Origin: Sphagnum compactum
Lineage: Eukaryota; Bryophyta; Sphagnopsida; Sphagnales
Reading direction: 5' to 3'
Assembly (NCBI GenBank): GCA_965153455.1
Contig: OZ234493.1
Span: 36,260,213 to 36,324,212 of the forward strand
Length of the DNA stretch: 64,000 nt
Positions within the stretch are counted from its first letter, which is position 1. Every line of letters starts with the position of its first letter. The position numbers were made by a program, and so were the translations under genes. Positions 48,829 through 61,800 of the stretch are shown here, one piece after another. The notes beneath the pieces were generated by a model. It had not been told where the DNA came from and did no database searches. It saw only the letters and a program-made list of their open reading frames with translations.

Positions 48829-49785
48829 GGTCTACGCCAGTGTTGGACAAGTATCACAATTTTATGATACCCATTAGGTTCGGTTTTCACAAAATAATTA
48901 TACAAAAGGGTTTGGTTCTCCTCAAAAAGAATTTTAAAAACTTTTTTAAGTTGAGGAAAGGTATCAACATTTAAAAAATAAATAAATTGGTTTTCACAAT
49001 GTCGGTTCTCGAAAATTTGAGAATAACTGGTTATCCTTTGTTGGTCTTCACAAACCAAATATTACTTTTACATTTTTAATTAAAAATTAAAAATTAAAAA
49101 TAAAAATAAAAATTATTGATTTGATTTTCTTAAAAACAACAACTCTAGCTTTTTGAAGAAATTCAAAATCATAGGATGTTTAGTTCAAGGTTTTTGAAAG
49201 ATTTCTAAAATAAATCATCATTTAAAATAAACTCTCCAAACATCATTACCATCTAACCTAGCCTACCACTAATAAGTACCTACCACCAAATACTAGCCTT
49301 CCCTTGGATCTCCCATCTCCCAAGCCAAATTATACTTGATAGGCAAATTTTGATGTGGGTTTGGTGATGAAAGTGTTCTTTCTTTAGCCCTATTTAAATT
49401 AAGCTAACTTAACACTGTACCTACAAAGTTCAAACCCATGGTCCATGAACGATCAACAAGATCTGGTAAGTAAAATGTTGTTCCATTCTGCATAGAAGCA
49501 TAATTAAAATTAATGTTCATAACTTCTTTCTCATTGTTTGCTTATACAAATTTTTGATGACAGCTAAACCTTGAGACCCTAACCTGAGTAAGGGGTCAAA
49601 CTCTGCCCGGTTCTCAGATTTTTTTTTGGTTCTTTTTTAAAAAATCGATTCTCACATCCGGTTCTCACTTGTTTGGTTTTTAGTTAGAGTAATACTCATG
49701 GTGATACCCTGAAAGCATCAGACTGAGATGCTCGGGTGATGCCCAGGGGTATTTGTGATACCCACCCAACACTAGTCTATGCCTC
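48829..49785. mobile_element. Putative MITE-like element with degenerate terminal inverted repeats
   Basis: The left end has AGTGTTGGACAAGTATCACA (48839-48858). The right end, reversed, has AGTGTTGGGTGGGTATCACA (about 49775-49754). The interior is AT-rich and full of GGTTCTCA/TGAGAACC-like motifs, without coding capacity. A related AATGTTGGGCGGGTAAA end occurs, reversed, at about 55000-55016. Confidence 0.5.
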
Positions 49786-50914
49786 CAATTTCATGGACTT
49801 TCCAGATATTTCTATTAGGAACACAAAGTTTAGACCTTATGTTAATAGGTAGCTTTGGGGTGGGGCGGGGGGCGCGGGGATGGGGGCTGGACAATTCTGA
49901 CTCTCCTGTGACTAAATTAAAATGCCAAATCAAGACTTACTACAGATTCTGCAGCCCAGCCCATGAAGCTATTGTTACTTGGACTTTCTCAATGCTCATG
50001 GTTTTCCCTGGCTTTGAATGGTGGATTCTGCCAGGTGAAGCCGAAGCGACCTAGCAAGATCCATGGGCAAACCATGGTGAGGGTTACCTGCCAGAATCTG
50101 CCCTGTTCTCCAGTGTGTAAAACTACAAGGCAATCTATTCTGCACAATGTCAGAGTTTTTAATGTGGATGAATGTACCCTGTGCTGATTCTGTTGGCAGA
50201 ATCTGCTGAGGTGACATATTATGCAAATGCAGAATTGGCCCATCATCTACTTTATGCCAGAGAGTGGGTTAGGGATCGATGTACTATGGCCCCCAGTTTG
50301 CATTCAGACTCGCCCATACTCTCTAGAATATTCTAGACACTTGCTGCAGGTTGGTGATCCTTTTTAGCTTTCACTTTTGCAAAGTCAGGAAAAGTGAACT
50401 ATGTACAACATGGGATATATGGGAATTGGATTCTAGAACATGTGGTTTGAAGTTATGTAGTACAAAAAATGATGACGTTTTTAACTGGGAAAGAGGGTAT
50501 TGAATTTTCAACTTGCTATGACTGACACCTTCAAAGTTCGACTTGGAACACCATATAATATATTCATTCTACCTACCTCCTTTGTGTAGTTGAAAGGTCA
50601 CCCATCTCTTAAGCTTGTTTTGCATTGTGAGGCATTTTTTAGTTCAAAAATTCATATTGGATTTGGGTCATGTCCATCCTCATTAGGTCATTGTCTTGAT
50701 TATTATATCCATCCTCGTTAGGTCACTAGTGAATGGTGTCCTATGACTTGTATTGTGGTTAAATTGACTTTAACCACGATAAAAGTCTAAGGACTTTTCT
50801 AGTTCGGTGGTTGGAGAAGTACGTATAGGAGAAGTGTTTGAAAATAGACCCTTATGGATTAATGTGAGGCCTGTAGGCCAAGGGAACAGGTTGAAAATGG
50901 GGAAGGATCTATTA
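49786..50914. other. Unassigned sequence, partly GC-richer
   Basis: 49850-50280 is GC-richer than its surroundings (a G-rich run at 49858-49890) and has modest open frames on both strands, but no family match. The remainder is ordinary intergenic DNA. Confidence 0.5.
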
Positions 50915-51310
50915 TTTTCAAGGCCACAGTGAACCAACAGCCACCAGCGCACCGTGAAGGATGAATGGTGAGTGATTGGGAAATAGCTTTCTGTTGAGTT
51001 CCAGTTCCCTAGCTAACCATGGTGGTTAGCTTAGTTGCCTTTCTTGTCTACCTACCTATTAGCAACCCACAAGCAGGTCATTGCTAGTAGGTAATATAAA
51101 CAGCCCTTACTTATGTATAAACCATCTACTTACCTAGTAGGTACCTAATTTCCTACCTATCTACCTACCCGTGAGATCTATTTCCTATAAAATTGATTAC
51201 TGAGGGGAAACCAAATATTAACTCAGTTGAGGTTCATCCACAACTGAGTAATAACAGGCATCAAGTGGGTGGTATGCTGCGGGGTGCTGGTTCACTATGG
51301 CCTATTTTCA
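50915..51310 (+). mobile_element. Dispersed TAGG/CTAC-rich repeat, copy B, with inverted ends
   Basis: The left GGCCACAGTGAACCAACAGC (50922-50941) is matched in reverse on the right by GGCCATAGTGAACCAGCACC (51302-51283), giving bounds of about 380 bp. The interior aligns in order with 13308-13545 (GTTCCAGTTCCC, a TAACCATGGTGGTTAG palindrome, CTACCTACCTATTAGCAACC and AGCCCTTACTTATGTA). Two copies plus inverted ends suggest a non-autonomous element. Confidence 0.65.
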
Positions 51311-53267
51311 GACCCTTCACCTTTGTAAAAAAATGGGTACATTGACAAATTTGGGCTTGGGAGGGTCCCAGAAATACACTAAGAAAAACTGGCCGGTTCT
51401 TTAGGCTTGTAAATGAAAAACCATTTCATCACATGGAGGTGATATACTATATATGTCCTTTTTAATATTTAAATTTATTTCTAATGTATTATTTATTTAT
51501 CTCCCTAAAGGCTTATACACTAAATCTAAATTAAAATGGAACTAGAAACTATGTATTTAATGTTTTAAAAAGTGTGAGGTTCCTTTCCTTATGGGTTCAG
51601 GGGCTTCCTTGTAGTTTTGTCAAGATTCCAAGTTTTTTTCAAAGGCTTTTGTTGCTTGTCAGATTCCTTTGCATTCCAAATATTTTATTAATGATTTTTT
51701 TTAATGTTTGCACACTATCATGGTTGTCCTTTGCACCAATGTCCCTTGACTGAAGTGGCAATCATATGTAAAATGGTTTAGTAAAATTCGGGTGTAAAAA
51801 AGTATGAAAGTAAGAAAAATTAGCCATCATTCTATTTTTTGGCTACCTATTGGAACCTAATATAAAATATGATGATTTTATATAGAAAAAATGAAATTAA
51901 TTGATCAAAATTGGTGTTTAGAAAAATCAAAAGCACTTATTTTGTGGCCAATTAGAAAACAAAATCATTATCTATTACAAATTTGTCAAAAAAAACACCA
52001 ATTCTTACCATTAAATATACTTTTACAATTTTGTACACAGATTATAGAATGAAATCAACGTTCTTTTAAATTTCCATCCGGTGTCTTTAGCTATTTTAGG
52101 AATGGTGTTTTAAGTTATGATGCAAACAAAAAGATCCATGAATTATTTTTGGTTATATAAGAAAAAGAAAGAAAAACCCGAAAAAGAAAAAGTATCGACT
52201 AACTTGTGAAAACACTAGACCTTACATATTGTGATTCACTCACAAACAAGGCAATATGTGATGATTTAATGAGTAAAAATGAGAAAAATACTTTCTCAAT
52301 TTAAAAAGAATTATTATTCTTATTATTATTCTTCCTCGTCATTTTGAGAATTGTCACTTTTTGTAGACAAATCCTTAATTTTGATCCTTGCTAGATTAGT
52401 ATATCAACGAGGATTGATTCCAAGGTGGCTAACTTTGGTTACACAACCTTCTTATTGATGTTGGTCTTAGTTTAATTTTGTTCAATCCTTTGGCAAGATC
52501 CAGTTTAACGTTTCATGTGTAGTTATATGAAGACAAACTACACTGGGAAGGAAATTGCTCCCTGAGTACATTGACATCAAGACCTTTATTTTCAAGAATA
52601 ACAAAGGGGAAAAAAACAAAGAAAGAAAGAAAGAAAGAAAATTTTAGTTGATTTTTTTGGAGGAATATATTCTGAAAACAAACATCTATCCCCAAAATTG
52701 TTGTAAATTTCAACTGCAGAACCATTGTTTTTTCCTTTTTCAGTTTTGGGATGTAGCTGCAGTGACAATAATGTTGCTTGTGCATGGACAAAGCAACTTT
52801 TTCTTTTGGTGGCAAGATTTGTTTTCAAAACATTAAGAAATTAAAAGAGTGAAAATGAAGTGATTTCTGGGGTTTACAATCACTAGGATCGAAGAAAATT
52901 TAATGAAAATCAACAGATTTCTATATTTGGTTCCCAGTAGGTAGCCAGAAATATAGAAGGATTCTGAAAATTTCTTTTTCATTTTCATATTGTTTCTGTA
53001 GCCAAATGTAGCTAAATTGTTTGTATGGACGATCGTCACTTTGTCTAGATCACAAAATCGATCTCAAAACAAAAGGGAAAGACACTGGTCCGACCAAAAT
53101 GCTGATGGAGTTTGTTTAGTAAATCAGCACATGACATGTCACGCACCCTTTCTTCATCTTTTCTTCATCATCATACTACTTCATGGGTCCTCATGTATTC
53201 TTGAGTCGGAGACTGCGATCTGCAGGCACGTTTGATTTTTTGGGTAACTGGGTTATTGAGTTTCTCA
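51311..53267. other. AT-rich intergenic DNA
   Basis: No gene recognised. A (GAAA)n tract is at about 52618-52640 and an ATT-rich (TTATTA)n run at about 52311-52332. Confidence 0.65.
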
Positions 53268-53352
53268 GGTATTGTTTGCACGGGAGACTGAGCTGCATTT
53301 GATTCGTTGCACCTCGCACATGTTAGTGTGTCTCGAATCATCATTCCCTACA

Positions 53353-53553
53353 ACTTCGTCATGCAGCCCAGAGGTCCTATGAGCATTGACAAGAAGAAGA
53401 CTGGAAGAAGAAGGGAAGGAGTAGGCAGCTTTGGTCCACTTTCTCAGGTGAACAAGAGTTTAAGAACGTGATGGAATTCTATAATGGAAATATAAGTCGG
53501 TCTTCTTCAGGACCCAAAAGAAGAGAAGTTGCGCTTGAAACGCACTTACCGAG
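53353..53553 (+). other. Possible orphan gene fragment (two exon-like stretches)
   Basis: 53361-53448 reads MQPRGPMSIDKKKTGRRREG and then VGSFGPLSQ, ending at a CAG|GT donor. 53511-53553 reads DPKEEKLRLKRTYR between a TTCTTCAG acceptor and a GAG|GT donor. The basic, lysine-rich text differs from the AT-rich desert around it, but I know no matching family and see no continuation. The two could be captured exons or chance. Confidence 0.25.
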
Positions 53554-56500
53554 GTTGGTCTGCTATAGACTTTTGAATAAAAAACCAGCTAGTCCTTGTA
53601 TAGGGGAAAAAATGTATGGCCTTTCCCATTCCAGGCCGGTACTGGTATTGGGTACTTTCATACCCGGATGGTCTAGCTATTGGTTTCAAGACAAGGGACT
53701 TTTGATTAATATGGAGCAAGTATAATAGTATATACCCGTGTCAGGTGAGTATATTGATTTTTAATATATATCGGCCAGGTAAGGTTACTGTAGTACCTGA
53801 ATGGATTTGGCATAAATTAAATTATTTTTCATTTTGTCGAATTTTTGAAAAATTATTTAGTATTTGTGTTAAAATTTACATAAAATCAAAAGTTCAACTA
53901 TCAGGTTTGAATCACAAACCTTCAAGTACCATCTTAACAACACCCTAGATTGTTCCACAACCTTGAAAAGAGACTGTTTATTATTTTTATATAGCGATTG
54001 TCTGCCAAGAATTTCAAAATTAAAAAACCAAGTGCCTACATTAAAAATTAAAAGATAATTAATTATTCGGCAGTTTGTTGCCGAAATCATTCAGGCACGT
54101 TTGTTGCTGAAACCGATTTCAAAAATTCTAATTCAAGTAAGGAAAAAGGTATATAAGCTATTCAAAATTCTCATTCCCAAGTGAGGGTAAAAGATCATCA
54201 TTTACCCTTTTTATGGGATAAGGACATGGATAATATATATGTGTTTTTTTTTTCAAAGTTTATCATCTAAGTATATGTGGAAAAGTATGAAAATTCTCAA
54301 AATTCTCAAACATATTTGAGAGGTTTTTGAAGAATTTGAAAAGATTAGGGTGGGAATTTTGTTCTTTTCTTGGTAATAATACAAATAACTAATTCTCAAC
54401 TCTTAACTTTTTTTCATACTTGAAACTTCAAGCCAAAAACTAATGAAACACAATTTAATTCTACGAGTTACATTATACACATTTTCATCAAATGCAAAGT
54501 GAAAAAAGTACACATGCAACATATGGTAGTGAGGAGTGATCTTAAACTCAAACATAGGTCATAAAATGCAAAAAGAAATATGAAAAAAATACACATGTAA
54601 TATATGGTAATGAAAAGTGTAGTCACACTTACAACTATTGGCTTTAGCATATTTTGCAGGATGATCCACAATTTTCATGTTTAGATTAGGCAAGCTGGAG
54701 AAATGATTTACATTGGTTTGCATGTGTAGAGGCAGCCAATTAGAAACAAAATTCCATGTGAGAATATTAGCTGATTTTATTTTCTCTAGATTTTATATAG
54801 CTGGCTTTTATCATCCTCAAAAAAATTACCCACACCTAGTTCTAGGGTTAAATTTAAAATACATATGAACTAGGTATATATATTAATTACTCACCAATTA
54901 GATAGGGTAATATTTAAAGGTAAATAAAAAAATTACCAATCATGTAGGGTATACATTTAAACCCTTTTATATACTCATGAATATGTGTGGGTAATAAATT
55001 TACCCGCCCAACATTGGTATATATATGGAGCTTGATATAAAATCAGTACAATGTTGGTATCACCTCAAATCCCTATGAGACTCATAGTGGCGGAAGGCTG
55101 ATAACTAATTCTTTTTCAGGTTTGACATGCAGGTGTTGAATAATTATTTTATTTTAAAATTTTTGATTCAGTAGTAAACAAAATGATTTATGAAAATTTG
55201 GCTGTAAATCTGAGCAACTTCTTTGGTAGGTTTGATCTAGACCTTAAATTTTAAACATAATGAGACTTTTTACAATATTTATTATTATTATTATTTTGTA
55301 AAAATAGGGAGAGATAATGTTCCACCAAATTATAGGATAGATAAAATCTTGTCAATTATTGAATACTTGTTTGTGCCGATTAAATTAGGTGCCAATTAAG
55401 TTATTATTCCAAATGGTGGACTAGCTTGAATCAATAAGCTCTTGGATTTTCATCAATTTTGTATTTTGCCTTCCTTTGATGTCATTGTGCATGCATGGCC
55501 TTGTTATGTGTCATTCATTTTTTTTCAATGCTGCCAATTTTGACTTAAGATTACTTACACTTTTTCATCTCAGCTCAAACAATTGATTTAACCACCTCCA
55601 TTTCTAATTCGTCCTTTTTTCACTTTGACCTCCGTAACTCTTTTGTCAAACTCTATTTCTATAGTCTTCTTCTGTGACTCCCTTTGAAAAACCCTTTCTA
55701 AAAAACTTTACCCATATCTATATCATGCAAGACATTACATTTACAATCTCCAAACATCAGTCATGGGAAAGGAGAAGAAAGCCACGTGATGCAATACAAT
55801 GACAAATTTAGGCACCACAAAAAATTGATCCAACTCCAACTTTTTGGGCATCCAAGGTGAATAATTTCCTTCAATTTTGGCCTTTCAGACATGATTTCTA
55901 AAAAAGATTGACACTTTCTTAAGTAATTTAATTGCCACTGAACCTGACAAGGAACTATGATACTGCCTCAACTCATACCAAACTAGTACCATCCTTGCTA
56001 CCAATGTTATACTAATGTTGACTAGTTATGGAGGTTTTGATTGAGTTATAAACTCAAGTATTGATAACCTACCAAGCAATGAATAGTAGATAGTTTGATA
56101 ACCGGTTAATAACCTAACGATCTAGTATTAAATTTCAAATTTGAATAGTTGACTTGGGGGTCCAAATTCAGGCTGGACCTTCTTCGCAGACTTCCGTACT
56201 CAAGTTTCATGGTCAAGCTCGGTCAGACTTCGATCTTCTAAGAAATCCCGACAATTGCAGAAGCCAGAGAACTGGAGAGGTCCACGTTCGACTCTACTTT
56301 CCATTTTCAAATGAATTTTTCCTTCAAAAATTTGCACTTAGGCAGAGATCGAGAGGATGACTTTGGCATCTTTCTTCGTTTCTTTCAATTAAAATTTCCC
56401 GAAATAATTGTATTAGGCAGAGATCGAAAGGCTGACCCGTTTGACAATCTGGTTCTAGATCCCTTGCAAATTTGTCGTATAAATGAGTAGCAGCTTGGAC

Positions 56501-56734
56501 GAGCCTGGCAGCATCTGCATGAACTCGTTTGGGTTAATCCAAGACAGGATTGAGCCTCAAGAGTTCTAAGCGGAAATTCATGAGGAGTTGATGATCTGTA
56601 GATAGAAAGGATCTGAACATCCAGACTCTTCTAATTGAAGCGATCTCTCGGATCATCAGCTGTTGTTTTAGGAGCTCGATTGAATTGTGAGGTGATCGCG
56701 GACCGGAGCTCGTGAGCTTGAGGGTTCATACAAA
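53554..56734. other. AT-rich intergenic DNA and P450 5' flank
   Basis: GGGTAA/TTACCC-rich text at 54830-55015 probably belongs to a diverged repeat related to that at 19950-20090. From about 56130 the sequence becomes GC-richer. AGGCAGAGATCGARAGG occurs twice (56341 and 56415), and the stretch up to 56734 is the likely promoter and leader of the P450 gene. Confidence 0.55.
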
Positions 56735-58836
56735 ATGGAGTACCTGCTTGTCGCGGGTCTGGTGGGTGTTTTTTCTCTAGTATTGTTTGTGAAGCTGTTT
56801 TCTGGAGGAGCTGGGCAAGCTGCACGACGTAAGCTCAAGCTTCCGCCTGGTCCTAAGCCGTTGCCCATCATCGGCAACATGCATCAATTCGGGGATAAGC
56901 CGCATGTCAGTCTCTGGCACATGGCTCAGAAGTATGGTCCCATTATGTACCTCAAAGTGGGTACCCACGGTCTCGTCGTTGCCTCCACAGCCGAAGCTGC
57001 TCAAGAGTTCGTCAAGGTGCAAGACAAAATCTGGGCTGGACGACCGGCGCCGCCAGGAGCTGACATCTTCTCCGAGAACATCGCCAACATCGTGTGGGCT
57101 CCTTACGGACCTTACTGGCGCCATTTACGCAAGATCTTCACCATAGAGCTTTTTACCGCCAAACGCTTGGAGTCGTTCCGTCCTCCCCGAACGGAGGAGT
57201 TCGACCAAATGGTGAAATCCATTATGGATGATGTCGACGAAGGCAAGCCGGCCGTGGATCTAGCTGTGAAGCTCAACCATCTGGCTTTCAACAATGTCAC
57301 TCGCATGTTGTTGAATAAAAGGTACGAAATTCCAGTGGACACAATATTGAGCTGTTTGCCATTTATACGTTTTTCTTGTTGCTGATCATCGAAGTACACT
57401 GGGGCGGTGTGAAGACAATGGTGGCATGCTAGATCATAATCGGACTCGCTGTCTCTGCCATCATCAAGCTCTGCATGAAGTTTCTCACTGTGCATTTTTG
57501 AGATTGCGATTTGCGCTCAGTTTCTGTTGAGAAATTTATATTAGCTGGGGGATGTTGTGCATATGAGTGAGTCTTGCAGGTTATTTGGCGTCGACACATC
57601 ATCACAACAGGAGGCTTTCAGGTTCAAGGAGTTGATATTCAGATTCCTGTCACTGGCAGGAACGATAATAATCGGCGATTATATTCCATGGCTGAAGTGG
57701 GTGACGACCGTAACAGGTTTCAAAAGGTACATGAAGAAGGTCAAAGCAGATGTTGATGACATGCTTCAGGAGTTTCTGGAGGTCAAGAAGAATGGAAAGA
57801 GCATGAATGCTGCGGCGCAAGTTGCTAGTGCCGATAGGAAGTCTCCTGAGCATCGCGACGACTTTGTAGATATCTTGTTGCGACAACCTGCAGAAGATGG
57901 AACCGGTCGTCTGTCTGACACTTCAATTAAAGCTTTGATTCAGGTGCACGGAAAAAAAAAAAAACCTACCCATCCTCATTCAGACATGCAGCTCTGACTG
58001 CACTGCCAGAGCTTCCCAAAGCTTGCTATCTGCAGGATATGCAATCTTGTTGCAATTCTAGGACCTTGCTCATAAGATGTGCTCCCCGAGCTATGTATCT
58101 GCAAGTACTCGCAGCCATGAAATCATTGAAGTCTTGTAATAATGCTCCTCGATCATGTACTAAGATTGTTGGTTAGTTGTCTGCTCGGTTGCTATGAACG
58201 CGATTCTAGGACATGCTTGTTGCCGGAACAGACACGTCATCAAACACAGTGGAATGGGCGATAGCAGAGCTGATCCATCACCCGGAGTACGCAAAAAAGC
58301 TATATGCGGAACTGGACAAAGTTGTGGGAAGGGAGAGAGTTGTAGACGAGACGGACATACCCAATCTGCCATACTTGAATGCGGTGGTGAAGGAGACGTT
58401 CCGCATGCACCCACCAGCTCCACTCAATCTTCCACACAAATCTCTGGAGGACACAACAGTAGCAGGATTCGATCTACCGGCCAACACGCAACTGTTCATC
58501 AACATCTACGCTATCCAGAGAGACCCTAACTGGTGGGAGAAGCCTCTGGAATTCGATCCCGAGAGGTTCATCAAGAACCCCGAGATCAATGTCACTGGAA
58601 ACCATTTCCAGTTGATTCCTTTCGGTGCCGGCAGGCGTCAATGTCCCGGGATGCCGCTGGGCGTTTTGTTCGTGCAAGTCGGTTTGGCTCGTCTTATGCA
58701 GAGCTTTGAATTCGCGTTGCCTCCTGGCCAAGACCCTGCAACCCTAGACATGTCCGAAACCTTTGGTATTACTCTGCCTAGGAAAACTCCATTGCAAGTT
58801 GTTTGTAAGCCTCGGTTGCCCAAGCACTTGTATTAA
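56735..58836 (+). CDS. Cytochrome P450, CYP71 clan (A-type)
   Basis: ER-anchored haem monooxygenase. Exons 56735-57321, 57580-57943 and 58210-58836 join in frame (GT-AG) into 525 residues, a normal length. The N-terminal membrane anchor YLLVAGLVGVFSLVLFVKLF is followed by the proline hinge LPPGPKPLPIIGNM. The C-helix WxxxR is in YWRHLRK. The I-helix oxygen-binding motif is AGTDTSS (residues 322-328), the K-helix ExxR is E379-R382 (KETFRMHPP), the PERF motif is FDPERF, and the haem loop PFGAGRRQCPG has the axial ligand Cys462. The overall pattern is that of A-type plant P450s such as CYP71, CYP75 and CYP98 relatives. The substrate cannot be told from sequence, and flavonoid or phenylpropanoid hydroxylation is only a possibility. 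No neighbouring pathway genes were seen. Confidence 0.95.
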
Positions 58837-61800
58837 ACAAACTTGACTAGTGATCCCAAACAACACAGCCCAAGTTGAGCCCCAAATTGAAACAATAAAT
58901 GACCAAAGTACATGGCTGAGGGAATAGTCTAAGGACCCAAAACCCTACACCATAGGCACCTAAACCCAAAACCCTAAATCCTGGACGCTAGCAACCAACC
59001 TAAACCCTACATCTTAGTTGATTTATTTCCATTTTAAATTAGATTTCACTGATTTTTCTCAAATAAAGATTATCATTTAAGTGTGCATAGTGAGTGAAGG
59101 TGAAGGGTTGGTGGGAAGCTCACGTGGTCACCCCGCCCGAGGTCGCTTGCATCACTAAAATCCATTATCACTATAATAGAGTTAATTGGACAAATTTAGT
59201 CTAATTTATTTTTTTTCTATGTTTGTTTGTTCTATGGTAGTGAGATTTTGGTAAACCAAAACTATCTATGAGTTATGTATAATAAGCTTATGAGATTTTC
59301 ATTGATTATTTCTCAAATAATGGTTCTCTAACCTCACATGTATTTTAGGGTTCCAAGTAAATGAGTATCAACATATGTGGATATATCCCATTTCATCTTC
59401 CCATCAGCCTCCATGAGGCAAAAGATATTCACTGATCTATCTAATTGAGTCAAATATCATAATTCTACATGTAAAACTCAAAATTTGAAATTATTCTTCT
59501 TAACATCAAAAGAAATGGGGTCCAATCATGGGGTTTACTTTTGACGAATTTTCACCACCAGTTGGCCCCAAAAAAGAATCCAGAGTGACTCATGCACATG
59601 ACATTTGTGAAAAATATGCCTCACACTTGTCAAATTTTGAGCAATTCCTCTTGTGGAATGATGGCCAGCCAATATTGCTACATCACAAAATTGAAAAAGC
59701 AAAAAAAACCTTGAGTCCAATAAACCCACAATTTCGATGTCCCAAATTCCAAAAATCCCAAAACATAAAGTTCTTTATAAAACTCTTGTTGTAAAATACA
59801 AACTTGTGATACGATATCTTACAATTCAAAACAGATATTACAAAATATTTTTACTTCAATGTAACGTGACTATTTCTACCTATCATCAGATTCTTTTTTT
59901 TTCCCCCGAATTTATTAACTACACGAAAGTGGAGAATGTTTTCTGCGACAAAAATCCAACTGTTTTCTCAATTTTTTTTTCCAAAATAGCCAAAATATTA
60001 TATTTGACACACAATTCAAATATCTGAAACTCTAACAATATATAAACATAAAATTTAAATGATAAAATGAAAAGTTATAATATAATATACACTACAATTA
60101 ACAAAACATGCTGCAAACCATTTTCCTTGAGCAATTCCATTTTAAGGATAGGTTGCCTCAGGTCCAATGCAGGTCAGCGCTGAGCGCCTGAGGTCCTTTG
60201 CAGAGCGCTACAGCTGAGTGCTGGAGATCCTGGGCAGGCTGCAGGTGGGAGCGTAGGAGGCGACCGGATGTCTGCCAGATGTGGCGGAGCAGAAAGTTTT
60301 GATTTTTTGCCCAATCTGCCTCTCGTGTGGCACTCTGCCAGGGAGATTTCTTCATCATGAACATGTGCTAAGAACTTTTTCTATAATGCTTTTATTTTGA
60401 ACCCTAGTGGAAACTAGAGAGGTAAAGAGCTTGTTCCTTATGCAATAGGTTTTCCATCATTAGAAGGGTGGCTGTTTAATATTTTATACCTATGACCAAT
60501 GTTCAATAGAAAATAATTCTTAAAAACACAAAACCTTTAATAAACAAGTTTGGAAATCCATTCGCAGAAAGTACAAGGCATATTGAAGCAAATGTAAACA
60601 CACAAAAGGAAAATAAGACCATCAAAATAATAGTAATGAAGTGAAAGATGTAATGCTAAAAGGGCATCCTCTGTCACAAATCAACTAGCAATGGAAGTCC
60701 ACTAGTTGGTATGTGCAGAAGAGATGAAGAATTGTGATTAAGCGTGATAGCCCGTTGAAGAATTGCGATGGCTTGCACACGTTGTAAAGCTATGGACACT
60801 TGTTGCTTAGAATGAAATATAGGCATTGAAGGTATCTAGGAGGTTTGCTAATGGCAAGCTATACAAGCATGTAACAAGAAGTCTAAAATGAATCAAAACA
60901 AGGATGGAGACAACTGTAGGTTTTTATGGCAAAGGAAATGAAATCATCTCTTGGCACTTGCTTTGTGTAGGATCGTGCCTTGTCTTGAGGAGCAACTATT
61001 GTTGCATGCGATGTTGTCATCGAAGCACATTGCATTGAATGTGTACGAATCGGATCAGCAATGACAACATCCGTTAAGGTTTGAAAATTGTTTATGGTGG
61101 TGACAAGATCCACTCATCTTCCTGTGTGGTGGGGGGAAAAAGTGAGAAACCTATTGTTGTACGTGAGCTCCACTTTTTGATGTAATAGTTACAATGACAT
61201 CTCGAAGCGTATCATGGGTTGTAGTGCACTCATTCTCACACATGCAATGTAACAAATGGATACCCAAATCATCGATGGTATGACCACATTAACATCATGA
61301 AAGATGACAACTGCAAGATGTGGTGTATTAAAATGAATACGGAATGCTGTAAGGAAATGGGTAAAGGTTAAATGGAATGAAGGGGTGTTAGGACGAGTTA
61401 ATAACGAAACCCCTGTTATTGGACATGCACAAGAATGAAGATGTACTTGCACAACATCTAAAGGAGCATCTGTTAAAAGTGAAGTAAATTTCTACTCGTG
61501 TAGTTGGTCCATCAAACAAGATTGCTCCATAAACACTTACAAATTTGAACATATGAAATATATTTGTGTCAAAAAATACATGTCACAAAATATGAAAAAT
61601 TGCAAATATATTTCAAAACTAAAGTTATGGGTGGAGTTTTGTAATGAATTTTTTGGTGGTGAACAATATTGATGTACGTCAACTAAATTTAAAACCATTT
61701 AGAAGTTTACAAGTTTTGGTTGAAAATCCATTCAAAAAATGTGTTTGTTTGCACTTCATGAACAATAAATGCATAATAAATTTTTAATTTTGGGAAAAAG

